DNA of 64,000 nt from Selaginella moellendorffii (GCF_000143415.4 NW_003314309.1:34022-98021); one strand, 5' to 3'. Shown: positions 43,730-56,359, counted from the first letter of the stretch. The notes: a model not told the origin generated them from the letters alone. Program-made: numbers and translations.

Positions 43730-45775
43730 ATCATAGTGCTAAATCTATGCAATTTATCATTTTAAGCACTTTAAAAGCTTCTATATTATCAATAAATAAT
43801 TTATTTTGATAACTTGCTAATGTCCAAATTCCATTATCAATTTTTCTATCACATCACAGCCACATATTTTCCTTTATTCTGCACACAACTAAATCTTTTT
43901 TAGTACTTAATTTATGATTTTTACTACTAATTGTTTTATATATAGTTAAGAAAAAATTCTTAAATATTTGCATCTAATCCTTTAAAAATGCTACTGGCAA
44001 CTTATAAAAAATGGAAGTTGATAAAATGTGAATATAAACATTTTTTATCATTAGATAATGATATTTGATCTTCTTGTCTAACAAAATAATAATATGTTGC
44101 CTATTGTTTTGGAGTCATCTATCCTAGTATTGGTCAAATGTAATTAGCACCATTAAATAAACTAATTAAAATTAGAATTTAATTTATGTTTTAGAAATAA
44201 TAACTAAAATCTTACATTCTATTAGTAGACCTAAATAGATGATCCATAGGTAAGAAACACCAGTGACCAATACATATGCATTTTTATAAACTTCATGACT
44301 ATATTCCAAGAATCCAAATCCACAGTCTAGGTAAAACTATTTTCCCATTAATTTGAAGTCTTGAACAAAATCATAATCGAGGAAAACCATGAATAAACTA
44401 TCACACTGCTTCTCTAAACTTAAAAACCTGTTCACCCTCTGACTTACAATTATCTTTTCATGGCACTTTGTCGATCTGCTTAACCAAAAATAATGACCAA
44501 TAAATATTAGGTACTAAGAAGTTTTGGGCCTAGAAAAATTATAAATATAAATATTTCATTTTAGTTTTTAGACTAATACCTGGTATAATCATAAAAAAAT
44601 AAAATAAATGAAGGCTTAATTGCTAGAGATGGTGGTATATTATTATTAATTGCAACAATTGCCTATCATTAATATATTTTTGCCATTAATTTTATTGGAG
44701 AAAGATCATCTGTAGCCATAGTAAGATGTATATCTCTTGGATTTACTGCAAAATTTGGGTAATCATCTTCAAATTTTTTTTAAGTTGAACCATCTGCAGA
44801 CATTTTCATTATTCCATTAATGGATCGATGATAAAATGATAAGCTATATATTGTGTTATTTCTCTACATTGAAATTATTATTGAAGTCAAGGTATAATAG
44901 AGATAAAATATAATTAATAATAAATTTAAATAATAAATTAATAAATATTAATTACCTTACAAAATGATCTGTTTCTTTTCTTAATATTCCAGTAATAACT
45001 TGCACATCTAGAACCCTTAAACAAGCCAACAAAATAGAAGCACTCCCCTTTATGAATAGGTAATAAATTGTCTTCATTTCCATGTAAAAAATCTTAGAAA
45101 TAATTAAATACATTATCATCCTCAATATCATCATTGCCACTACTATTACCACCACTTAAATTAATATAACAATGATCTGGAACTAAAGAGCTTTTATCAA
45201 TTTCAAAAAATTGTTATACTAAAGTAGTAGATCTGCATAATCTAATCCCTTAAATATCTTTCATTGAAAACCATCCATGTGGTGCTAAAGGATGTTTATC
45301 ATAAAGACAAATATGATTTATGATAATTTGTATAAAGTAAATATACTTACTTCTACACCTTAAACACTAACATGCAACTCTCATTCCTAAATCCTAAACA
45401 AAAAGCTGAATACAGATCTGAGGAAGAAAACAAAGTAGGAAATTATATGTTAAAAGTGGGTACATTATACAGCTATTAGTAATTTAGTTGATGTAAATAT
45501 TATTGAAATTTATGACTAAAACTTTTGGAACTACAAACCTTATGAACTTACATTTTAGTCACAGTTTAAAAGTTGTAAATTGCAACTCTAATTAGCAACA
45601 TATATGAGCTTATCTAGCTTTAAAGAATATGTTACTACAAATTATGATTTATATTTTAGTTGTAAAGGACAACTATAATTTCCAACTTAAATTTGAGTAA
45701 CTATAAAGCTATCACAAATTACAACTTAAAATTTGTAACTAAAGCCAATTTGCTACTTATAATGCTTTTATGGAC
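43730..45775 (-). mobile_element. CACTA (En/Spm) transposon relic, unit B
   Basis: Homologous to 25720-28157 and 61370-63145. Minus-strand pieces again include a TNP2-like NPRDIHLTMATDDLSPTKL segment near 44740. N-terminal sequence (APHGWFSMKDIKGLDYADL) lies near 45220-45290, where unit A has the SDR fragment. The terminal CACTACTACA has been lost at about 45770. Heavily interrupted. Confidence 0.68.
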
Positions 45776-45927
45776 TGGCAGAAGTCAAGTCTAAGTCTTG
45801 ACCTGTCGAAGTCCACATTCTATCCACCGTGGCCAAAAAATCACCACAAAAAAAAATTGTGCAAAAATCTATGTTATGTAATATAGTTGATAGCCCAGTA
45901 TACCAATGGCAAATCCCAAGTCCCCCA

Positions 45928-45976
45928 CTTTATTGACTAGCAAGGCTTTCATTAAGGCCCTTTGCTAGTCAATAAA
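45928..45976. repeat. Inverted repeat upstream of the unit B LRR gene
   Basis: CTTTATTGACTAGCAAGG (45928-45945) and its near-perfect reverse complement (45958-45976) flank a 12-base loop about 150 bp before the LRR start. Unit C has the same feature and unit A does not. Confidence 0.75.
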
Positions 45977-46120
45977 GTCAATAAAGTATTTTTACAATGG
46001 TAAAACCCAAGTCCCCAACTTTATTGACTAGCTCAATTGATTATCAAATGTGCGTGTAAACTCTGCAAAAAGAAGAACCTCATCTTTCATGATAGCGTTC
46101 ACTCTTTGATGCTCTGATCC

Positions 46121-48254
46121 ATGGCCATGTCTCTCGCGGATTTGCTGCTGCCTTTGTTTCTACTCGTCTTTCTCACAAGATCCCGGTCACAGTGCCCCAC
46201 AAATCCATCCGCAATCGTGAACGACACACAGGTTCTTCTCTCTCTCCGTGACAGGCTTGGCATCAAAGTGTGGAACGAGACTGCCGATCCAAGAGCATGG
46301 CGGGGAGTGGAGTGGAGCTCGGACAACCAAGTGGAGGGCCTCGCTCTGTCCAGGTTTAATCTCTCGGGAGTTTTTCCTGCCACCTGGGCCGAGCTTCCAT
46401 CGCTGGCTCGCCTGGACCTCTCGCAAAACGGCCTCTCCTCGCTGGAAGTCCCTTGCAAAAATACGCAGCTCAACCTCCTCAACTTGAGCTCCAATTCCCT
46501 GCAAGAGTTCCCCGGAAATCTCTCCAGCCTCAAGAGTTTGGAAAGCCTGGACCTCAGTGGGAACAACTTAACAGTGGCCAGACTCCCAAACTTTAGCTTG
46601 ATGCTGCGATCGCTCAACCTGTCCATCAACAACTTAACTGGGAGCTTTTCCATTGGTGGTAACCTGGGACTGGAGGCACTGGAACTCTCGCACAACGGAC
46701 TCAGCGGCTCCATTCCAGAAACTTTCGGGGAGATGACGAACTTGACGCGCCTGGACATATCGTATAACAGGTTTAGAGGAGATCTACCCGATATTTGGAG
46801 CAAGAACTTGGAGCTCAGGTACATGCGTATCTCCGAAAATTCGCTCCAGGGTGGTTTGCCACCGAGCTTGAGAAGGCTACGCAAGCTCTCGGAATTACAC
46901 GCTGCATACAACTCTCTCTCCGGGCCACTGGAGCTGGAAGATAGCGACTTTGCAAGCATCGAGGTTTTGGACCTCGGGCTAAACGGGTTTAACGGAACGA
47001 TGCCGGCTACGCTGGGAAGCTTGAGGAACATCAGAGAGATATGGCTCGACAGCAATAACTTGACTGGAACAATTCCAGGCGAGCTCTCGAAGCTCTCGCA
47101 TCTCCAGAAGCTGGTTCTCATGGGGAATCGTTTTAGTGGCGCCATCCCAGGCGAGCTCTCGAAGCTCTCGCATCTCCAGCATCTCGTTCTCACCGGAAAT
47201 CGTTTTAGTGGCGCCATACCTCCGGAGCTTGGGAACTGCTCGAACATCAGACAGATCTTGCTCGACAGCAATAACTTGACTGGAACAATCCCAGGCGAGC
47301 TCTCGAAGCTCTCGCATCTCCAGAAGCTGGTTCTCAGCAGGAACGACTGAGCTCGTCGTTCTCTGGCTGGGGCAGAACAAGTTCTCTGGAAATCTCCCTG
47401 ACAGCTTCGGGAATTTGAGCCGCCTGCTCCTTCTGTCGCTTTCCAGAAACGATCTTGTCGGTTCAATCCCGGCCATATTGCAAAACATGTCGTCTCTGCA
47501 GTTCCTCTTCCTCTCAAACAACAGCTTCAGCGGCTCCATACCGGACTGGCTTCCCAGGCTCACGAACTTACGAGCCATGGACTTCTCGGGTAACAGGTTC
47601 TCTGGGGAGATGCCGGAAAGCATTGGCCGACTGTTTGCCAACGTCCAGCTTTACAACAAGAACAAACGGTCTGTGATGATTCAAACCGGGGGAGGACTCG
47701 TCTACAACGGCTTCGCCGTCCCGACCTACATAAACTTCTCCTTCAACCAGCTGACTGGAAGCATTCCAGCTGCCATTGGCGACCTCTACAAGCTCCAGGT
47801 GCTGGACCTGAGCCACAACCAGCTCATTCCCGAGTCCCTGGGGAAGGCAAGGAATCTCTCCTGGGTGGGGCTCGCAAGCAATCGTCTCAATGGCTCCATA
47901 CCATCGTCCGTGGCGGACCTCTCGTTTCTCAGCTTCTTCGACGTCTCCAACAACAGCCTGGTGGGACGGATACCTGACAGCCCGCAACTCTCGTCCATGG
48001 ACGCGGCTCTCTTCGCTGGGAATCAGCTCTGTGGCTTGCCACTGACCAACACCTGTTCGAGCACTGCTATGCCGCCACATAAGCTTAGAACAGAGGGACA
48101 AGGTGGTAGCGAACAGGACCAAGGAGGCGTGACAACACTTGTCAGCATCGCCATCTTCGTGGCAGCCTTCTTCAACGCGTTCTTCTGGACCTACTTTGCG
48201 GCAAACCACAGAGCTCATTCCCAGCTCTGTGGATGCTGGCAATCAAATCTCTAG
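46121..48254 (+). pseudogene. LRR receptor-like protein paralogue, frameshifted, unit B
   Basis: This is a close paralogue of the 28463 gene with the same signal peptide, cap, island and transmembrane tail. The first frame ends at a TGA at 47348-47350 after 409 codons, because 38 bp present in unit A (after AACGAC) are missing. The second half is open from about 47415 to 48254. The 144-bp repeat block is contracted to a few LRRs (about 47025-47335). In-frame differences such as a six-base loss after HNQL also occur. A truncated secreted LRR protein of 409 residues is possible, but loss of the membrane anchor suggests a pseudogene. Confidence 0.88.
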
Positions 48255-50640
48255 CTCGTCCACCATGTTGCTGCCGTCCTTTCTACCTTCCAGTTTGTAA
48301 TCCATCACGACCGCTTGATGAAGTGAACTCTTCTTATCCGCTTTCAAGGCCGCCTCCTGTATAGTCTTGAGCTTGTCATGATCCTCCCACAGCCCCGCGC
48401 TCCGGTAGATGCTCGCCATCAGAACGTACGCAGCCGAGTCATTCTCGTCGATCTTCGTCAGTGCCTCGAACGCACTTCCACTTACGGCAGGCCCCGAGGA
48501 GGCTCCTCCAAACCACAGCATCCGCTCTCAAAGGCATGCTCTCGAGGACTTTCAAGGCCTCTTCCAGTCGGTTACGAGATCCACCAAGCTGCTGTAGTGA
48601 TGAATCCCGCAAACAATGCCAGAGTCCGGGTCCATTGCCTGGAAAAACTCCCTGCCTCGTTCAACTAGGCCGCCGTGGCTGCAAGCAGTGATGACCGAGA
48701 CAAACGTGATTGCGTTTGCTCGTACGCCATCTTCTCGCATCTCGCGACAGGCTTCGAACATGCGCGACGTGTCACACTGTTGGCCGAATCCTGTGATCAG
48801 TGCATTCCAGGCGACGATATCTCGGACTGCCAGAGATCCAAACAAGTGCTCGGCCGCACTCATAACTCCGCACTTCCTGTAGAAGTTTACTCCCCACAAC
48901 TTGATCGTCTTCCAGCCCACGCCTGTAAAGCTCAGCCTGGATTTTCCTTCCACTCCAAGAGTTCCAGCCCGAGCTCACTCTCACCGTTGTCTATATATCC
49001 CTGTATCGAGCTCGTCCAAACGACAACGTCCCGGCTAGGCATGCGTTTGAAAACTGCTCGAGCTTTCACCATATCTCCACACTTGGCATACATGTCCACC
49101 AAGCTGCTCCCGACAAATCTGTGCTCGCAGCGTCCAAACTTCGCGGCGAGAGAATGAATCTCCATCCCCTTTTCTAGGCTCTGGATTCGCACTAGCTTTC
49201 CATCTTCTCGCGGAACAGGTGGCTCGGACGCTGAAAGGTGGACGCAGGCCATGAGCGCAGCAACAAACGTTCTCTGGTCCGGATCGTTCTCCCGAGCCAT
49301 GCCGAAGAACAGCTCCCAAGGCCAGCTTGCTGTCTCCACTTACATCGGCCAGCCATGCCATCGAAGACCTTGGGAGCTTCCTCTAGCTTCTCACACTTCG
49401 CGTACCTATCGATCAGAGTGTTCCCCACGAACACGTCCTCGCAGCACCTGTTGTTTGAAGCTTCGCTGTGGATAGCCACCCCGGTTTCCAAGCTCTTTCT
49501 CTTCACGAGTTTGCCGTCGACATCCACCGCTTCTTCTCGCATTGCCGAGCTCGCACAGGCGGCAAGCGCAGCAACACACGTCCGAGAGCTTGGACAGCAC
49601 CCAGATAGCTTCATATCTTCGAAGAACACGAGAGCCAGCTCGCTTTCCCCGTTGTCCACAAAGCCTTGTATCAAGCTCGTCCAGAGCACGACATCACGAC
49701 GAGGCATGCTCTCGAAAACCATCCGCGCGTCGACCATGCTCCCACACTTTGAGTACCTGTCACTTGGCTGCTCCCCAGGAAGATATCTCCACAGCAGTGG
49801 CTTTTCACAGCTCCATCGTGAACAGCGAGCTCCTTCTCCAGGCTCTTCGTCTTCACCATCTTTTGGTGGCCTCCTCTTTCACTGCTAGATTCGCACAGCC
49901 CTTGGCAGCAGCAACGAAAGTCCGAGAGTTTGGCGAGCAGCCCATCTTCCCAAAGAACTCGAGAGCGACCTCGCTTTCTCCATTCTCTACGTAGCCCAGT
50001 ATCAACGCGTTCCAGGAGACCACGTCTCGCTGTGGCATCTCATCGAAGACCGATCGAGCATCGAGCATGATGCCGCACTTGGCTCGAGAGGAAAACGTCT
50101 TCGCTGCAAGACGGTCCCATCTGCTTGGCTTGAGAATGGATGCCTCTACTGGTCTCGAGACTAGCCTCCTTGACGAGCTTCCCATCGACCAAAACAGCGT
50201 CTTCCTTCGCCGCAAGGCTGCTACAAGCCTTGCAGCCCGACCGCCTGGCTTGCATCCTCTCGAAGAGATCCAGAGCCACATCGCTCTCGCCATTGGAGAC
50301 GTAGCCCAGCATCAAGGACATCACGTTTGGGTGAAGAATGCTGTCGAACACACGGTGGGAATCCTCCATGCTGCCGCATTTCGCGTACATGTCCACCAGC
50401 GCATTGACAACAAGCTGCTTGTTCTCCGCCGCCTGGCCGTGGATCGCCCAGGCGCAAATTGCCCTTGCGCAAATCCCTTGTGACCTTCAACGCCGACACC
50501 TGCTGATCGGGCGCCCGCGGCGGCGCTGCCGAAGGAGCGAATGCCGGTGCGGCGCATCGAATCGCTGCCGTCGCCAAGTCTCATCCATCGCAAGAACCCT
50601 AAAAATTTGCTAGCAACATGGAAATTCAACCAAGGCCGTC
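48243..50640 (-). pseudogene. PPR protein, disrupted, unit B
   Basis: This paralogue of the unit A PPR remnant has no gap. PPR helices are seen at ALVDMYAKCGSMEDSHRVFD (near 50390), RDVVSWNALILGYVENGES (near 50030), RDVVLWTSLIQGFVDNGES (near 49700) and RDIVAWNALITGFGQQ (near 48830). A VVWRSLLGACRKW then YVLMASIYRSAGLWEDH end looks like an E motif. Reading frame shifts occur at least four times. As in unit A, its stop overlaps the LRR stop by 12 bp. Possible role if it were intact: organelle transcript processing. Confidence 0.86.
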
Positions 50641-50659
50641 GATTCAAGAATATCTGACG

Positions 50660-51180
50660 GTTGGAAATGAGTCGGGGACCATTTGCCTTGAAAAACCTTG
50701 AGGTACTCAGGAAAAATCGCCCTGTACAAGCCAGCGTAGCCTTGGGTGCGAACAATGTGCCTCAGAGCCGGTGTCCATCTCCGGTCGCCCTCGAGTTAAG
50801 TCGATCGGAAACACCGCTGAAAACAGGATCAAGCGTAATCGCTCTTAAGACTCTTACCTGTTGAGGCAGCGATTCGTGCTACTCCACCGGAGATCAAGCT
50901 CGTCACCATCCTACTCGGGCCTGAAAGTAAACATGCAACGCCAGGAGGCCTAAGCTTGTCAAAACTGTGTTTACCAATGCGATGGTGCTCTGTGCCTGTA
51001 AAGCTTTTCCAAAAATTTCTCACACTCTGAAACTAAAAATAATCCAACTTTGAGCCTTCCAGTAGTTGTAGAGAGTGTCATACAAGCAGAAGTTTATCGC
51101 AATCGTTGGGCCTATGGCAGGAGTCAAGTCTGTGGCATTTGGCAGGGAGGAAAACCAATACCAAAAGTGTCGGTCAGAGT
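50660..51180 (-). pseudogene. Mitochondrial carrier family remnant, unit B
   Basis: More complete than in unit A. Exon-like pieces in minus-strand order are GPTIAINFCLYDTLYNYW (near 51110), PSRMVTSLISGGVARIAAST (50858-50921), and, after a short intron of about 40 bp, VFPIDL (near 50812). A segment IVRTQGYAGLYRAIFPEYLK near 50690-50750 matches the conserved loop and last helix of carriers. The VFPIDL and IVRTQ parts are in different frames. The gene is head-adjacent to the PPR start, about 20 bp away, and lacks its 5' exons. Confidence 0.75.
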
Positions 51181-52070
51181 TCCTTATAAAGGCTAAGAAA
51201 GCTCTCCTGTTGATGGATTGTGGAAAGCATGTGATAGATGCGGACACACAGCAACATCTACATGCAAGAGCAAAAAATGTTGTCTAGGGAACAACCAACA
51301 ACAAAGATCACAAAGCTCAAGGTGAGGAAATTCAGGAGAAGAGTCAAAAACAAAATCCTGAACATGTAACCACCTTGCAGGTTCCAGACTGACAATTGTC
51401 AAACCAGAGTGTAACGTGAACATGACCCAGCAGGAGCAATCTCCAGCATCTCCATCGCACACAGCAACACCAACACAACTAGCTCTCAATGCCGACACCA
51501 ACAACATGCCGCATCACCGCAAACACCACAGTTGAGAGCATCCCGAGCAGGAGTGACACTGCAAGCCTGAGCTTACACTGGATCTTAAACTTGGCATTTC
51601 TCCAGTCTGTGGACAAAATGCAGTGTCTCCAGTCAACACCATAGATGCCGATACCAGCAGATTTTGCAAGGCTTTTCCACAACAAGCAGATGAGCATTTT
51701 CATGTGAGACAGAGTCCAATCAACACCATTGTCTACCAGCCCCTAGATGTGAAGCTCACGAAGATCCAGAACCATATTCTCCAGCTCAAGAGGAGCATTT
51801 GAGGTACAACTTTCTAGGGATCTGTATGCACAAAGACTTAGTGCATGAACAAGGAACTCCCCAAGGAGAATGCAAAGCTTTGCAATGAGATCCAACAGCT
51901 CAAGGTGAAGCAGCTGTAGGGATAGGGTGCACTACAATAGAAGAACAAGTTCAAGAATGAGCTCTCTAGAGTCATAGCAACAATAAAATAGCTCAATGCC
52001 ATGGAGAAGTGAGAGCTTCAAGATGAAACTCAATTCAGTTATGGGAGAAAAATGAAGCATAGAAAATCAT
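51181..52070. other. Unidentified gene remnants, unit B
   Basis: This is the counterpart of 34241-35250. It has a hydrophobic segment on the minus strand (51479-51703) and a coiled-coil-like plus-strand stretch (about 51845-52060) with several TAG codons where CAG would be expected. I do not recognise either family. Confidence 0.4.
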
Positions 52071-52479
52071 CTTTATATTTAGAAACATCATCTTAAGTCT
52101 TGAAATTTAAACTTTGAGACTCAAGAACAGGAATGAGTGGCAATTGCCCCATGTAGAACTAATTAAAGGGGTGAGTTAAGACTCAAACTCTATCCCTTTC
52201 TTTTGTACTCTAGCTTTCCATTACTAATGCACGTCCATTTGCTCAAAATCTAAAGTATTCAAGTGATGCAAAGCTTATCTTTGCTCATGATTTCAACAAA
52301 AGCCTTCCTAAGGATTGAAGGACTCACGTCATTCCTTTTTTACTTTTTATATGTTTATTTGTGTCTAGCTGAAGCCAAATGCAAAATTAAGTCAAACAAG
52401 TGTAGTAATAAGCATCCACTCTACTCTCACCTTCTTTTCTCTTTCACTTTTATTTTCTTTCCTTTTTCTTTCTTTTCTA

Positions 52480-53290
52480 GTACAAGCTTTTAGCATACAA
52501 ATTTTTACCCAAGTTTCTAAGAATGGCTTGTTCTGACCTTTAAAGGGATAATTGCAAAATACATGAACTTTCAACATTTAGATTGGGATGGATATTTACC
52601 GTTTCCTTAGTATATGTATATCATGAGGTATAAAGTTCCATTGGTGCTTCACTTTATAAACTTATATATGGTCATTATTCAATATTGCTAATGGATTTGA
52701 GTTTACCTTTGTGATTGCCATAAACTGCCAATACTAAATCTTGGGATCAATATTTGATGAACATTTTTTCACTCATTTGAGTGGAGTTTATTGAGCACTT
52801 AGGCTGTGTATAAGTGGGATAATAATAATACAACAACTTCCATCATTGTCCACTAGTGGAGTACAAAGTGGATGATTTGGTGTTAATCCATTTTCCCAAT
52901 GTTACAATATATGGTTTGTCTAAAAGGCTCTTTATTTAGTGGAAGGGACTATATTAAGTGTTGTGGTAAGTTAAATTGCATATTTATAAAGTTTGGCAAA
53001 ACATTCAACAAACTAATCCTCCAGAAATTATACATATGCAATAACTTAAACACTTTGTATAAAGGGGTCAGGCACCATTTATAAATCTACTAGTGCCTCC
53101 TCCTGATATTCCTCTAAATCCTAGCTTGTTAACCTAAAAACCTTAACTACCTTTCATCCTTCTAAAAGAATGTATAACTATGATGTTGTATATAAATATT
53201 AGTATAATTTTCAGACCACTCACTTCTGTATATAAATTATGATTTTTGGGTTAATTAAGATGCATATTTCTATATGCACTAAGAGTGCTA
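52480..53290 (+). mobile_element. Gypsy G-family 3' relic on the plus strand, unit B
   Basis: Collinear with 35575-36410 of unit A: integrase end, GPY-like stretch and a decayed LTR (about 53165-53290). Its presence at the same place in both units shows that it predates the duplication. Confidence 0.72.
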
Positions 53291-53329
53291 CTTAAACTAT
53301 AAGTGAGGCTAGGAAATAAACCCTTTTAA

Positions 53330-53741
53330 TGGCATCTTTCTCAATATTAGCTCAGGAGAGTAATAAATAACTCAATGAAGTTATCAGTCTTTATACTTTT
53401 TCTTAGTGAAAATCTTATAACTTAATTATTTTATTAATACTATATACTTAATATACATATCTAATCAATATAATTCATTGAGAGTAGGTATAATATAACT
53501 AGTAAATTTTAGAAATATAATAAATTTACTTTTAAATAGGACAGAAAACAAAGTTAAATAGAGAATGGATAAAAGTGAAAATATAAGTGATAGAGAAGAA
53601 ACCATTGATATTTTATCCACTTGAAAAGTTCTTCACCAGTTAAGAAATAATAAGCTTAAATAGAATATTAATTATATAGTATTTTAATTCCTTTAAAAAT
53701 ATAAATATCCTCAATTTTTTTAAGGGGAGAAATTAAGAAGC
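53330..53741. repeat. Conserved AT-rich block, unit B
   Basis: It aligns with 1-442 and 36444-36840. It ends at the insertion point of the L2 LTR relic. Confidence 0.75.
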
Positions 53742-54336
53742 TGTAAGCTTCTGAATTTTGACTTCTGAGGAGGTCACCCAACCTATTATTATTCAAACCC
53801 AAGGATGTTTAACCCAAAATATCCTAAAACTCTTAACCGATTAAAAAAAAAGATACATTTTTATTCATGAGCCCTTTCCTTTTATATTTGAACCTTATGA
53901 ACTGTCTTTCAAGTTATTCTTTTTAGTTGCTAAGAATCCACCACATTTCCCTGCAAATTCATGCCCTCATGAATGGAAGCTAGGAGCCACAGCTTTCCAG
54001 AAAGCCTTGCTCTTTTGATACTCTACCCCTCGAGTCGAGCCTAGTCGGAGCAAATTGAACCTGCCAAATATCAATTAACATGTAGTACAATTCACCTAAC
54101 CAACTAACAGTGTCAAACCTAAGACTTTTTTGATACCAAATGTAACCTCTTGAATTTAAACTTCCCGGGAGAGGTCACCCAGCCTAGTACTATTCAAACC
54201 CAATGACATTTAGCCCTAAATATCCTAAAGCCATTAACTGATTGAAAAAAACAATGCACTTTTATTCATAAGCCTTTTCTTTCTATATTTGAACTTTATG
54301 GACTATCTTTTGAGTCGTTCTGTTTAGTTGCTAACA
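53742..54336 (-). mobile_element. Collapsed LTR retrotransposon of family L2, unit B
   Basis: A first LTR (53742-54109, starting TGTAAGCTTCTG and ending CCAACTAACA) is followed by only 31 bp of interior. That interior ends GATACCAAA, a tRNA-Met primer-binding site on the minus strand. A shortened second LTR follows (54141-54336, ending CTAACA). The flanks GAAGC (53737-53741) and AAAGC (54337-54341) are a nearly perfect target duplication. The empty site is at 442/443. No coding sequence. Confidence 0.75.
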
Positions 54337-54401
54337 AAAGCATTTAAGGTTGCCAAATGGTATCACTTAAAAAACAAGCAAGTATATTTCTAGGGGCAAT
54401 T

Positions 54402-54676
54402 TGTAGTGCATGTGGTTTTTACCTTAGTGATTTACTATACGATAATCATGAAGCGGAACCTAAACCCTTTATGTGCCACGTGTCATATACCTCATATCTA
54501 AAGTACAATGGTGTGGAACCTGAGTTTCAGGGTCTTGGGCCATTGAATAAAAGAACGGTGCAAAACTCTTAGGTAAGAGCATGGAGCAACTCTTGAATGT
54601 ACAACTCAAGGAACGAAGGGACAGGAGCACGGAGTGATTTGAAATAGTCCTAGAATATCTAACATCCCAATACTAA
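54402..54676 (-). mobile_element. LARD-family LTR fragment, unit B
   Basis: It begins TGTAGTGCATGTGG and follows the LARD LTR for about 275 bp, with the start of the 12-bp palindrome damaged. It then breaks off where MSH3 sequence begins. The left junction is shared with unit A at 37296. Confidence 0.72.
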
Positions 54677-54946
54677 TTTACATGATAACAAAACATATGG
54701 AGTGAAAAGAAATAAAGATAGTTACGAACCTAGGACATAATTGTGATTAGAGCAACTTGACGGATGTAGCAACTTTTACCACCCATGTTTGGACCAGTGA
54801 TTATTTGCGATCATTCACCCTCACTAGAAAGAACTGTGTCATTTGGTACAAATGCATCTTGCAGAGTCAAATCTAGGACCTGCTCACGGAAAGAAACCTC
54901 AGTAAAAACATTAAATGACAAGAGCAAAAAAAACAAACCGGATGTT
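54677..54946 (-). pseudogene. MSH3 fragment (exon 10 and flanking introns)
   Basis: This piece of about 270 bp matches 38177-38437: intron 10, exon 10 with the Walker A segment, and intron 9. It has several substitutions, including one in the Walker A region codon for Lys/Met near 54788. Everything else of MSH3 is absent. AT-rich sequence shared with unit B (from about 42840) follows directly. Confidence 0.85.
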
Positions 54947-56152
54947 TTATTAGACAACATTAACCAACCTAAAAAAATAACAATACAATTTACTAGAAAG
55001 CTTAATTTAGTTTTATTTTATCTTCGATTAAATTTACCAGCACTCAACATTTTCTATGCAAACTTTTACACTATACTACTTGATATTGCTAAAAATCCTC
55101 AATCATATAATAAATTTTTATTAAAATGAAAGAATTTATTGATAAATTTTAATTATGGAAAATTGTAACAAGCTTCACAATTATTAATGTTTGATGTTAA
55201 AACTTTATAGGACCAAGTCAAAAAAACATTAGTGACAGAATGTTTACCTTTAACTTCATCTTATTTAAATCCAACAAAGTATATTTATTGGAAACAATTT
55301 CATCCTAACTCCAAAATTTATAACATATTTATTGTTCTATTTTGAATGAAAATGATTATATATATCCTATCAACATTTAGCAACTAACTGTTATATAATA
55401 AAAGTTTAATACAAATTTTTGTTAGTCTGATTTTATTTAAAACTTTTATAAAAAAATTTTAAACTGAAATTTTTTAAAGTAATTTATAAATGTCTTAAAT
55501 ACTATATTATAATAATATTTACGTTTAATGTTTTACTTTAGAAAAATAAATAACTAGCAATATAAACATATGAATTAATCAAGTTTAGATGATCTGATTT
55601 AGATTTTTAGGAATTTAAACAATATCTACTAAATTAAAAGCATTAGATTATATAAAAAATAGTTTTACTTATATTTTTTGACTATTACTGACATTTTAGT
55701 TTAAAAGATAAAATAATCTTCAATTTAGACAGTGAATTAAATTAGAAATAACACTATTCTTGCATAGATATAAAGTTATTTTTATCCCAAAAAATTAATA
55801 GTAAACATTTTTTCTATAAACCCCATACAATGTTTTATTAACAAAATTCGTTTAATTACATTTATTTTAAATTTTTTGAATTTAGCTATATCAAGCTATG
55901 CATATATTGGATTTTACTTGATTAAGATTTGGTTTTTTCCTTGATGTTGGTTCAAATAAATATATTAGTGACTGTTCATTATATAAATGGGAAGAAATTA
56001 TGATTTGTTATTTAACTTTTTATAACAATAGCTTGAAACATCTTATTACAAAAATTTGAAATATTTATAATAGGATTTGGATCAGTTAACTCTTTAAATA
56101 ACAAAGTTCTTTTATAAATAAAATTATTTACCATATAATCTTGAATAATATC
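54947..56152. other. AT-rich region, unit C
   Basis: It aligns with about 42840-43540. About 510 bp at 55425-55935 has no counterpart there and is a later AT-rich insertion or a deletion in unit B. I could not find clear terminal repeats. No gene is seen. Confidence 0.45.
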
Positions 56153-56327
56153 TGTGAGTGCATGGAATATGAAAAAGGAATACAGAAATGTGCATATCAA
56201 TTAGCCCAAAAACCCTAGTTTATATACAGGAGCGAGTGGTCCGGATTGAAACCAATCCGACGGCTACCAAAATCCCACTACGCTAATATTAGTATACGGC
56301 ATCGTAGCCATACACGTGGCCCTCACA
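56153..56327 (-). repeat. 3' LTR of G2
   Basis: This 175-bp repeat has TGTGAG...CTCACA ends and is close to 60970-61144 with a handful of differences. Confidence 0.9.
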
Positions 56328-56359
56328 TCATCCCCTCCTCTCGGAATAATGGAAGGCCG

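Noticed and set aside
46099-47517. 472-codon open frame antisense to the unit B LRR pseudogene
   Set aside because: It is a mirror of the conserved LRR coding sequence. The same antisense segments recur at 28429-29181 and 63502-63897, driven by codon bias on the sense strand.
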